This document shows positions 15,594 to 22,865 of a stretch of DNA of 64,000 nt, piece after piece (position 1 is the first letter of the stretch; each line of letters begins with the position of its first letter). Origin of the DNA: Aldehydirespirator sp965221605 (lineage in GTDB: Bacteria > Actinomycetota > Acidimicrobiia > Acidimicrobiales > Aldehydirespiratoraceae); NCBI GenBank assembly GCA_965221605.1, contig CBDCSK010000013.1, positions 186,001 through 250,000 on the forward strand, in the 5' to 3' direction. Position numbers and translations under genes: made by a program. The notes under the pieces are model-generated. The model saw only the letters and a list, made by a program, of their open reading frames with translations. It was not told where the DNA came from and made no database searches.

Positions 15594-17780
15594 ATGGACC
15601 TCGACCGGCTGCTGAGCCCTGCCCGGGTGGGCGTGATCGGAGCATCCGAGCACGGTCCGGGAGGATCGGTGCTTCAGTCGCTGCGAAGCTCGGGCTACGG
15701 CGGCGAGATCATCGCGGTCAACCCGAAGTACTCCGAGGTGTTCGGTACGAGGTGCGTGGCATCCATCGAGGAGGCCGGGCCCATCGACTGCGTGTTCGTC
15801 ACCGTCGGCCCGCAGCGGACGCCGGGCGTGCTCGCGGAGTGCGGGCGGGCCGGTGTGGGCGCAGCGGTGGTGTTCGCCGGGGGTTTCGGCGAGTCCAGCT
15901 CCACCGGCCGGCAGCTCGAGGCTGACGTTGCCGCTGCGGCCCACCAGTGGGGAATCGCCGTTCTCGGGCCCAACACGATGGGCGTGGTCAATGCCGCGGT
16001 GCCGTTGGGTCTGTGGATCGGAGCCGACTACATACCTCCCGGGTTGAGCGGCGCAGTCCTTGTGGGCCAGAGCGGGGGGATGATCGACGCGGTTCGCACC
16101 CTGGGCAAGCCCACCGGACCCCAACTCTTCATCGACACCGGCAACGAGGCGGTCCTCAACACAGCCCACTTCATCGACCACCTAGCCGACGATCCGGCTG
16201 TGGCGGTCATTGGGATGATCGTCGAGGCGGTGACGGACGTCGATGCGATGAGCCGCGCCCTGGCGAAGGCGCAGCGCCTCGACAAGCCGGTGGTGGGCCT
16301 CCAGATCGGCAAGTCGGAGCGCGGCTCAGCAGCCATCTTCGGCCACACCGGCGCGCTGGTCTCCGACGCCGATGTGCTGCAGGCGTTCCTGGCCCGTCAC
16401 GGCGTGATAGGTGTGCGCGAGATCGATGAGCTTGTCGAGACGCTCTCGCTGTTCGTGTCGGAGGTTGAGGTGAACGGCCTCGGCGTGGCGCTGGTCGGAA
16501 CCTCGGGAGGCAAGACAGCACACTTTGCCGACCTGTGCGAGGAGGCCGGGCTGGAGCTGGCCACCATCGGCGGCAGAACCTGTCGCGAGCTGGCCGCCAT
16601 CCTCGACACCGATTACGCAGGGACGAACCCGATCGATGTGGGCCTCGGACCGGCGGGGGTGATGCTCGACAAGACCCGGCGAGTGCTCAAGGTGCTCGTC
16701 GCCGACGACAGCATCGGTCTGATCGGCGTATGCGGGGACATGCCGGTGGACGGCAGCCGCTTCGTCGGATCGGCGGACTATGTGGCCCAGGCGCTGAAGG
16801 CTGCCGAGGACGCCGCGGGGGCGGGAACCGCGGTGGTGTTCATCGACACAAGAGCCGGTCGTGCTGCCAGTCTGGGACGAACCTGGCGTATTCCGGTGCT
16901 GGAGGGCGCCGATGAGAGCGTGCGGGCCATCAGTCATCTTGTGGACGTCGAGAATGCTCGCCGGGTACGGGTTGCCAGCATTGCCCGGTCCGCAGAACGA
17001 TCAAGCCCGGAGGCTTCCCCGGTGGTCGCTGGCGAGCTCGACTGGCATGGCCTCACCCAACAGACGTGGGGCGAGGGGAACGACGGCGTCAGCCTGCTCA
17101 AGTCCGGCGCGGTGTCGGACCTGCTGCGCCGCTACGGAGTCGACGAGGTCCCCGGAGACACGGTGGACCTGCCCTATGGCGTGACCGGCGGTGATGGCCT
17201 GGAACGGGCCGTGGCGGCCGCCGAGGGGGTCGGCTATCCGCTGGTGGCCAAGCTTCATTGCCCGGTCCACGTTCACAAGAGCCGGGCCGGCCTGCTGGCG
17301 CTCGATCTGCGCTCGTCACAGGAACTCACCGAGGCGATCGAGCAGATGATGGGAGCCCACTCCTCGGTGTGTTCGGACTCTCACCCCCGGGTGCTGCACC
17401 TGCAGTCCATGGTGGGCAAGGGACTGGAGGTGATCGCAGGGGTGAAGGTCGACCCGCAGTTCGGTCCGGTCCTGGCCGTCGGCATCGGCGGGGTGGCCGT
17501 CGAGGCCCTCCAGCAAGTCAGCCGGGCCCTGCTGCCTCTCACCGCCGAGCAGATCGCCGCGCTGGTGGACTCAAGCCCCGTCGGGCGGGTCCTAGAGACG
17601 ATGCCGTCGGCTGACCGCGACGCGCTGCAGCGGAACCTGCTGGCCATCGGCACCCTCGCATGGGATTTGCGCTCAGGGCTCGCCGAGGCCGACTTCAACC
17701 CCATCACCGTGCTCGCCGATGGGCGGGGCGCGTGGTGTGTGGACGTGCGCATGTTCATTACCGCTCCGGGAGACGCCTGA
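15594..17780 (+). CDS. Acyl-CoA synthetase, NDP-forming (fused alpha-beta)
   Basis: A 728-residue CoA ligase of the ADP/GDP-forming family. The N-terminal CoA-binding Rossmann part starts with PARVGVIGASEHGPGG. The phosphohistidine motif is in FGHTGALVSDADVL. A succinyl-CoA-synthetase-like region follows, and the ATP-grasp part occupies about residues 490-728 (YPLVAKLHCPVHVHKS, GKGLEVIAGVKVDPQFGPV). It activates a carboxylic acid to its CoA ester or works in reverse. The next gene overlaps its stop by one base (TGATG), tying it to two hot-dog dehydratases. A second such ligase lies at 29007. Confidence 0.87.
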   Translation: MDLDRLLSPARVGVIGASEHGPGGSVLQSLRSSGYGGEIIAVNPKYSEVFGTRCVASIEEAGPIDCVFVTVGPQRTPGVLAECGRAGVGAAVVFAGGFGESSSTGRQLEADVAAAAHQWGIAVLGPNTMGVVNAAVPLGLWIGADYIPPGLSGAVLVGQSGGMIDAVRTLGKPTGPQLFIDTGNEAVLNTAHFIDHLADDPAVAVIGMIVEAVTDVDAMSRALAKAQRLDKPVVGLQIGKSERGSAAIFGHTGALVSDADVLQAFLARHGVIGVREIDELVETLSLFVSEVEVNGLGVALVGTSGGKTAHFADLCEEAGLELATIGGRTCRELAAILDTDYAGTNPIDVGLGPAGVMLDKTRRVLKVLVADDSIGLIGVCGDMPVDGSRFVGSADYVAQALKAAEDAAGAGTAVVFIDTRAGRAASLGRTWRIPVLEGADESVRAISHLVDVENARRVRVASIARSAERSSPEASPVVAGELDWHGLTQQTWGEGNDGVSLLKSGAVSDLLRRYGVDEVPGDTVDLPYGVTGGDGLERAVAAAEGVGYPLVAKLHCPVHVHKSRAGLLALDLRSSQELTEAIEQMMGAHSSVCSDSHPRVLHLQSMVGKGLEVIAGVKVDPQFGPVLAVGIGGVAVEALQQVSRALLPLTAEQIAALVDSSPVGRVLETMPSADRDALQRNLLAIGTLAWDLRSGLAEADFNPITVLADGRGAWCVDVRMFITAPGDA

Positions 17781-18283
17781 TGTCTGTGGCTGTGCTGCGC
17801 GAGACGCTGGAGCGGGCCCGCTTGCTGATCGGGCAGCGCTACACGCCCGGTGAGAGCAAGGGGATCTCCGAGATCACCGAGTTCTTCGCCCAGGACTGGT
17901 CCCGGGGTCTCGAGCAGTTCGCCGACCACTATCACGACACCGAGGCCGCGGCCGCGGTGGGCCTGCGGACGATGAGAGTGCCGCCATCGTTTGTCACGCT
18001 GGTGGCCCGCGGCCCCAGCTACGACGTGATCGGCATCCCGGAGGAGCTCGTCACCCTGCACGGCGAGAGCGAGTTCGAGTTCTTCGTCGACCTGGAGGTG
18101 GGCGACACGCTGACGGCTGAGGCACGGATAACAGAGGTCACGGAGAAGGAGAGCGAGAGGCTGGGGCCCATGGGCGTGGTCATCACCATCAACGAGTACC
18201 GCAACCAGCACGGCACGGTAGTCGCCGTCCATCGGTGGACGAGTCTCATGTACTCGTCGGCCGAGGCGATCAGCCGCCTTTAG
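17780..18283 (+). CDS. FAS1-like/MaoC N-terminal hot-dog dehydratase
   Basis: A 167-residue hot-dog protein of the FAS1-like dehydratase (MaoC_dehydratas_N) kind: YTPGESKGISEITEFFAQDW near the start, then FEFFVDLEVGDTLTAEARITEV. Such proteins often pair with a MaoC subunit to hydrate or dehydrate 3-hydroxyacyl thioesters. Its ATG overlaps the CoA ligase stop by one base, and the MaoC-like partner follows after 30 bp. The substrate is not known; a heterodimer like HadAB is the natural reading. Confidence 0.72.
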   Translation: MSVAVLRETLERARLLIGQRYTPGESKGISEITEFFAQDWSRGLEQFADHYHDTEAAAAVGLRTMRVPPSFVTLVARGPSYDVIGIPEELVTLHGESEFEFFVDLEVGDTLTAEARITEVTEKESERLGPMGVVITINEYRNQHGTVVAVHRWTSLMYSSAEAISRL

Positions 18284-18313
18284 CCGCCGAGCCGGGCCTG
18301 AAGGGACGAGATC

Positions 18314-18784
18314 ATGCACATCGACACGCACAAGGGCTTCGACCCCCGCCAGGTGGAGGTCGGCGACGAGCTACCGGCCGCCTCTCACGGGCCGCTACGC
18401 ATCGAGCACTTCTGCCGGTACATGTTCGCGTGCGGTGTCCCGGGTCCGGTTCGCGACGGCGGGGACGTGCACTACGACATGTGGGCCGCGGCCCGGGCCG
18501 GCTTCAACGACGTCTTCGATATGGGCGCCTGGCGCACCGCTCTGTTCATCGAGCTGGCCGAGAACCAGTGGGGCGGACCCCGGGCCAGGGTCACCAGGAT
18601 CAGGAACCGCTACAGCGGCATGGTCTACCGGGACGACACCCTCAGGTTCTGCGGTCAGGTGACCGCCAAGCGGACCGCCGACGACGGCTCGGTGGTGATC
18701 GACGTGGACATATGGAACGAGACCGGATCGGAGCCGGCCGTCACCACCGGAGAGATGACCATCCGCATCCCAGCGGACGGCTAG
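18314..18784 (+). CDS. MaoC-like hot-dog hydratase
   Basis: A 156-residue hot-dog protein. DVHYDMWAARAGF fills the place of the MaoC NPIHxD...A...G signature, keeping the histidine, followed by WRTALFIELAENQWGG. It is probably the catalytic partner of the upstream FAS1-like subunit. Its TAG ends at 18784 and the SDR gene on the other strand ends at 18785, so the two stop codons abut with no spacer. Confidence 0.7.
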   Translation: MHIDTHKGFDPRQVEVGDELPAASHGPLRIEHFCRYMFACGVPGPVRDGGDVHYDMWAAARAGFNDVFDMGAWRTALFIELAENQWGGPRARVTRIRNRYSGMVYRDDTLRFCGQVTAKRTADDGSVVIDVDIWNETGSEPAVTTGEMTIRIPADG

Positions 18785-19693
18785 CTAGTCCATCATTGTT
18801 GAGTTAGGAGCGGCCGCCTCGACTAGGCCGGGCACGACGGAGCCCAACTCGGCCGGATCCCAGCGGCCGTCCTTGACCTCGGTCGGGCCCCGGCGCCATC
18901 CCTCGGCCACGCTGATAGTGCCGCCGTGGACTAGGAACACCCTCCCGGTGATGCCACTGGACTCGGGGCTCCCGAGCCATACGACGAGCGGCGAGATGTT
19001 GCCGGCATTGAAGGTGTCGAAGGCGTCCGGCTTCTCGGCGAATAGCTCCTGGAGCCCGGCGACGTTCTCGGTGAGACGGGTCCGGGCGTCGGGCGAGATG
19101 GCGTTGACCGTCACCCCGTACCGGCCCAGTTCCTGTGAAGCGATCACCGTGAAGGCGGCGATGCCGGCCTTGGCCGCGCCGTAGTTGGTCTGACCGACGT
19201 TGCCGAAGATCCCCGAGGTTGAGGTGGTGTTGATGATGCGGGCGTCCACCGGCTCGCCCGCCTTGGCCTGCTCCCGCCAGTAGCTCGCGGCGCAGCGGCT
19301 CGGGCCGTAGGTGCCCCTGAGGTGCACGGCGATCACGGCGTCCCACTCGTCCTCCGCGAGGTTCACCAGCATGCGGTCGCGGATGATCCCGGCGTTGTTT
19401 ACCAGCACGTCGAGCCGGCCGAACGTCTCCAGCGCGGTGTCGATGAGGCCACTCGCCCCGTCGGTGTCGGCGACGTTGTCGAAGTTGCCGACCGCCTCGC
19501 CGCCAAGGTCCCGGATCTCAGCCGCGACCGCCTCGGCGGGCGCGTCCGAGGACCCGCTGCCGTCAAGTTGCCCGCCGAGGTCGTTGACCACCACCCGGGC
19601 TCCCTGCCGGGCGAACTCCAGGGCATGTTCCCGTCCGATGCCCCGACCGGCGCCGGTAACGACCACCACCCGGCCTTCGCAGATTCCTGTCAT
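18785..19693 (-). CDS. SDR-family dehydrogenase (3-hydroxyacyl-CoA type)
   Basis: A 302-residue short-chain dehydrogenase. It has the NAD(P) motif TGAGRGIG, the NNAG motif, a catalytic serine in NTTSTSG and YxxxK in YGAAK. The VVNDLGG after the second strand matches the peroxisomal multifunctional enzyme type 2-like 3-hydroxyacyl-CoA dehydrogenases. It probably oxidises a 3-hydroxyacyl-CoA made by the neighbouring hydratases. The gene has its own promoter region with a perfect palindrome 31-61 bp upstream. Confidence 0.88.
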   Translation of the reverse strand: MTGICEGRVVVVTGAGRGIGREHALEFARQGARVVVNDLGGQLDGSGSSDAPAEAVAAEIRDLGGEAVGNFDNVADTDGASGLIDTALETFGRLDVLVNNAGIIRDRMLVNLAEDEWDAVIAVHLRGTYGPSRCAASYWREQAKAGEPVDARIINTTSTSGIFGNVGQTNYGAAKAGIAAFTVIASQELGRYGVTVNAISPDARTRLTENVAGLQELFAEKPDAFDTFNAGNISPLVVWLGSPESSGITGRVFLVHGGTISVAEGWRRGPTEVKDGRWDPAELGSVVPGLVEAAAPNSTMMD

Positions 19694-19723
19694 CGTCTAC
19701 TCCCTTGTATTGGGGCTCTCGTC

Positions 19724-19754
19724 GCGATTTCTTGCCATATAACCGAGAAATCGC
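19724..19754. promoter_or_regulatory. Palindromic operator candidate upstream of the SDR gene
   Basis: GCGATTTCT (19724-19732) and AGAAATCGC (19746-19754) are exact reverse complements around a 13-bp A+T-rich centre. The centre holds GGTTATATGG on the minus strand, which can serve as a -10 region for the SDR gene. The size and place fit a repressor site of the TetR or FadR kind. The rest of the 263-bp gap (to 19956) shows no gene. Confidence 0.5.
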
Positions 19755-19956
19755 TAGACAGCCGCATCGGCCACGCCCACGACCGCGGTCTCGCCCCGCA
19801 GGGTTCGCTTGCCCATCTCTCCCCTTCGCCGGCGCAGACACCCGCCGCTGAACGCCGCGAGTCTTGTGGCCGGGCCTCCAGCGGGCAAAATCAAGTGCAG
19901 GTGGCCCCGGTCTCCAGCCCAGCCGGCGACCGTATCTCTCGCAGAGGAGGACCCAC

Positions 19957-21522
19957 GTGGACCAGGAGCGCTCCATGGACGAGCTGACCGAGGACTTCGA
20001 GCAGCGACGGCGACGGGTCCGTGACGATATGGGAGGAGCCCATCGGGTCCAGTCCCTGCGCGACCGGGGAATCCTCAACGCCCGCGAGAGGATCGACCTC
20101 CTCGTGGACGGGGGCTCGTTCACTGAGATCGGGACGTTCGCGGTGTCGTGGAATCCCGACGATCGCGAGGGCACCCCCGGCGACGGCCGCATCTGTGGCT
20201 TCGGGCTCGTCGATGGCCGCCCGGTGGCGGTCGAAGCCGACGACGTCACCGTGAAGGGAGCCTCATCGGCGGTTGTGAACCTCCGCCGGATGGACCGGAT
20301 CTACCTCCAGGCGGTGCGAGCGGGCCATCCGCTCGTGTATTTCGGCGAGAACCGCGGGGGGCGACTCCCGGAGTACATCGGCAGCGAGGCCATATGCGAG
20401 GTCGGCCACGAGGCCATCGCCTGGCTCGAGCGAAAGCGGGACATCCCCCTGGCCACCGTGATAACCGGAACGTCGCTCGGCTCGTCCAGCCTGATCGCGG
20501 CGGCCAGTGACCTGGCCGTACAGGTCGAGGGGACAACCATGAGCGTGGTGTCGCCCGGGATCGTCGAGATCGCCACCGGCGAGTCGGTCACGCTCGAGGA
20601 GTTGGGCGGGCCCGAGGTGCATGCCCGCATCACCGGGCTGATCGACCTGATCGCACCCGATGTCGAGGAGGCGGTGCGCATGGTGCAGCAGTGGCTGTCC
20701 TACCTGCCTTCCAACATCGAGCAGCCGCCGCCTCTCGCGCCCGAGGTCCCTCCGCCGGGCCGGGCCCGACTCAGCGAGATGGTGCCCACCCAGCGCCGGC
20801 GCGGTTACGACATGCGCAGGGTGCTGACCGAACTCGTCGACGGCGGCGAGTACCTGGAGTTGAAGCCCAAGTTCGGTCGCAGCCTCACCACGGTGCTGGC
20901 CCGTCTCGGGGGCGTGCCGGTGGGGATAATGGCCTCGAATCCGATGTTCGAAGCCGGCTCGCTGACTCCTGCGGCCTGCGACAAGGGGACCCGGCTGCTG
21001 TGCCTGTGCGACGCCTTCGACCTGCCGCTGATCATCCTGCAGGACACCCCAGGGTTCCTGGTCGGCCGGAGAGTCGAGCACGACCGTTTCATCAACAAGT
21101 CCACCCTGTTCTTCGAGGCGCTGGTGCAGGCCTCCATGCCGAGGCTGGTGGTACTGGTCCGCAAGGCCTACGGAGCGGCCTTCGGCAGCCTCGGGGGAGC
21201 GGGCACCGGCAGCGATCTGCTGGTTGCCTGGCCCACCGCGGAGATCGGCTTCATGGATCCCGAAGTGGCCGTCAACGCGCTCTACGGCGACGAGCTGGCC
21301 GGCCTGACCGGCGATGAGCGGGCCGCCCGGTTCGAGGAGCTCGCCGCCGACATGCGCCAGGGCAACGACCCGTACGGCCCGGCCGGGACGATGCAGATCG
21401 ACGAGGTCATCCATCCCGATGAGACCCGTTCGCTGCTGATCAGCGAACTCCGGCGTCACCGCTCGCGGCCGCCAAGACCGCCCCAGCAGCGCTCTCTGAG
21501 GAACTGGCCCACCAGTTGGTGA
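19957..21522 (+). CDS. Acyl-CoA carboxylase carboxyltransferase subunit
   Basis: A 521-residue carboxyltransferase (PccB/AccD type) with both crotonase-like halves. Typical segments are RGILNARERIDLLVDGGSF, GASSAVVNLRRM and, in the second half, DTPGFLVGRRVEHD and YGAAFGSLGGAGTG. It transfers CO2 from carboxybiotin to an acyl-CoA such as propionyl- or methylcrotonyl-CoA. GTG 19957 is chosen because GAGGAGG lies 6 nt upstream; ATG 19975 is a second possibility. The likely biotin carrier is the small protein at 10858. The biotin carboxylase is not in the window. Confidence 0.9.
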   Translation: MDQERSMDELTEDFEQRRRRVRDDMGGAHRVQSLRDRGILNARERIDLLVDGGSFTEIGTFAVSWNPDDREGTPGDGRICGFGLVDGRPVAVEADDVTVKGASSAVVNLRRMDRIYLQAVRAGHPLVYFGENRGGRLPEYIGSEAICEVGHEAIAWLERKRDIPLATVITGTSLGSSSLIAAASDLAVQVEGTTMSVVSPGIVEIATGESVTLEELGGPEVHARITGLIDLIAPDVEEAVRMVQQWLSYLPSNIEQPPPLAPEVPPPGRARLSEMVPTQRRRGYDMRRVLTELVDGGEYLELKPKFGRSLTTVLARLGGVPVGIMASNPMFEAGSLTPAACDKGTRLLCLCDAFDLPLIILQDTPGFLVGRRVEHDRFINKSTLFFEALVQASMPRLVVLVRKAYGAAFGSLGGAGTGSDLLVAWPTAEIGFMDPEVAVNALYGDELAGLTGDERAARFEELAADMRQGNDPYGPAGTMQIDEVIHPDETRSLLISELRRHRSRPPRPPQQRSLRNWPTSW

Positions 21523-21537
21523 ACCTCGCTCACGGGC

Positions 21538-21568
21538 TTGGCCGCAGCCCAGAGGGGCCTCCTAGGAT
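21538..21568 (+). promoter_or_regulatory. Promoter of the second enoyl-CoA hydratase
   Basis: TTGGCC (21538-21543), 19-bp spacer, TAGGAT (21563-21568), then 6 nt to the GTG. Hexamers, spacer and distance match the promoter at 10010-10040, so the promoter was probably duplicated with its gene. Confidence 0.5.
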
Positions 21569-21574
21569 GAGCCC

Positions 21575-22345
21575 GTGGTCAGCCTGGGCGACTATCGCGA
21601 CGTCACCGTCGACGTCGGCGACGACTACGTGGCCACCGTCACGATCCGGCGGCCGCCCAACAATTTCTTCGATTTTCACCTGATCACCGCGCTGGCGGCC
21701 GCCTTCGCCGACCTGGACGACCACAACGGATGCCGGGCCATCGTGCTGGCGTCGGAGGGCAAGCACTTCTGCGCGGGCGCCGACTTCGCGCGTGAGGACG
21801 AGGAGCGGGTGGACGAGCTGTACCGCGAGGCGGTCAAGCTCTTCGAGGCGAGGACACCGGTTGTTGCCGCCGTCCAGGGCGCCGCGGTCGGCGGCGGGTT
21901 GGGCCTGGCCATGATGGCCGACTTCCGGGTGGCTGCCCCCACCGCGCGATTCTCGGCCAACTTCTCGCTGCTGGGCTTCCACCACGGCTTCGGTCTCACC
22001 GTGACCCTGCCTCGCGCCGTCGGCCACCAGACGTGCCTCGACATGCTCTACACCGGTCGCAGGGTGAAAGGCGAGGAAGCACACGAGCTCGGTCTTTGCG
22101 ACGAGCTGGTCCCGCGGGACCAGCTCGCGGAGACCGCCCACACCAAGGCGACCGTCCTGGCCGGGACCAGTCCGCTGTCGATGCGCGCCATCCGGGAGAC
22201 GATGCGGGGCGAGCTTGCCTCCCTCGTCAGGGCGGCCACCGACCGGGAGATGGCCGAGCAGAACATGCTGGAACGCACCAACGACTTCGCCGAGGGCGTC
22301 GCGGCCTACGCCGAGCGGCGCAAGCCCAACTTCACCGCCACCTGA
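21575..22345 (+). CDS. Enoyl-CoA hydratase/isomerase (crotonase), copy 2
   Basis: A 256-residue crotonase with ASEGKHFCAGADF and AAVGGGLGLAMMADFRVA as oxyanion-hole segments. It is a close paralogue of the protein at 10047, with identical length and the same order of conserved blocks throughout. GTG start 6 nt behind a -10 box. It stands between the carboxyltransferase and a MaoC hydratase, so it belongs to the same acyl-CoA degradation set. Whether the two copies act on different acyl chains cannot be told. Confidence 0.9.
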   Translation: MVSLGDYRDVTVDVGDDYVATVTIRRPPNNFFDFHLITALAAAFADLDDHNGCRAIVLASEGKHFCAGADFAREDEERVDELYREAVKLFEARTPVVAAVQGAAVGGGLGLAMMADFRVAAPTARFSANFSLLGFHHGFGLTVTLPRAVGHQTCLDMLYTGRRVKGEEAHELGLCDELVPRDQLAETAHTKATVLAGTSPLSMRAIRETMRGELASLVRAATDREMAEQNMLERTNDFAEGVAAYAERRKPNFTAT

Positions 22346-22375
22346 GAGGCCACGCGGCCCTACGAGGAGGGAACC

Positions 22376-22852
22376 ATGAGCAACTCCGTCGCCGCCCTGG
22401 AAGCCATGAGCCACCTAGTCGGTGAGCCGGGGGGTACTGGCGACTGGTTCACCGTGACCCAGCAGCAGATCAACGAGTTCGCGGACGTGACCCGCGACCA
22501 CCAGTTCATTCACATCGATCCGGAACGGGCCGCAGACGAGACCCCGTTCGGCGGGACGATCGCTCACGGCTTTCTGACGCTGTCGATGCTGACCCACCTC
22601 CAGGAATCGATCGGGGGCGACCTGTGGCGAAGCGAAGGGCTCGAGATGTTCCTCAACTACGGGTTCGACAAGGTCAGGTTCATCAGCCCGGTGCCGGCGG
22701 GGGCCCGCATACGGGCGTCCGCTGTCCTCAGCAAGGCCGAACTGAAGGGAACCTCGCTCCAGACCACCCGGACCATGACCGTCGAGATCGAGGGAATGGA
22801 CAGGCCGGCTCTGGTCGCCGAATGGATCGACCGGGCCGTATACGACTCCTAG
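22376..22852 (+). CDS. MaoC-family (R)-specific enoyl-CoA hydratase
   Basis: A 158-residue hot-dog protein with the complete MaoC hydratase signature: DVTRDHQFIHIDPERA gives the catalytic Asp and His, followed by TPFGGTIAHGFLTLS. GAGGAGGG lies shortly before the ATG. It probably hydrates trans-2-enoyl-CoA to the (R)-3-hydroxy form. It follows the second crotonase by 30 bp. It converges on the receptor-channel gene with a 13-bp gap. Confidence 0.88.
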   Translation: MSNSVAALEAMSHLVGEPGGTGDWFTVTQQQINEFADVTRDHQFIHIDPERAADETPFGGTIAHGFLTLSMLTHLQESIGGDLWRSEGLEMFLNYGFDKVRFISPVPAGARIRASAVLSKAELKGTSLQTTRTMTVEIEGMDRPALVAEWIDRAVYDS

Positions 22853-22865
22853 GGCTGGACGACCA

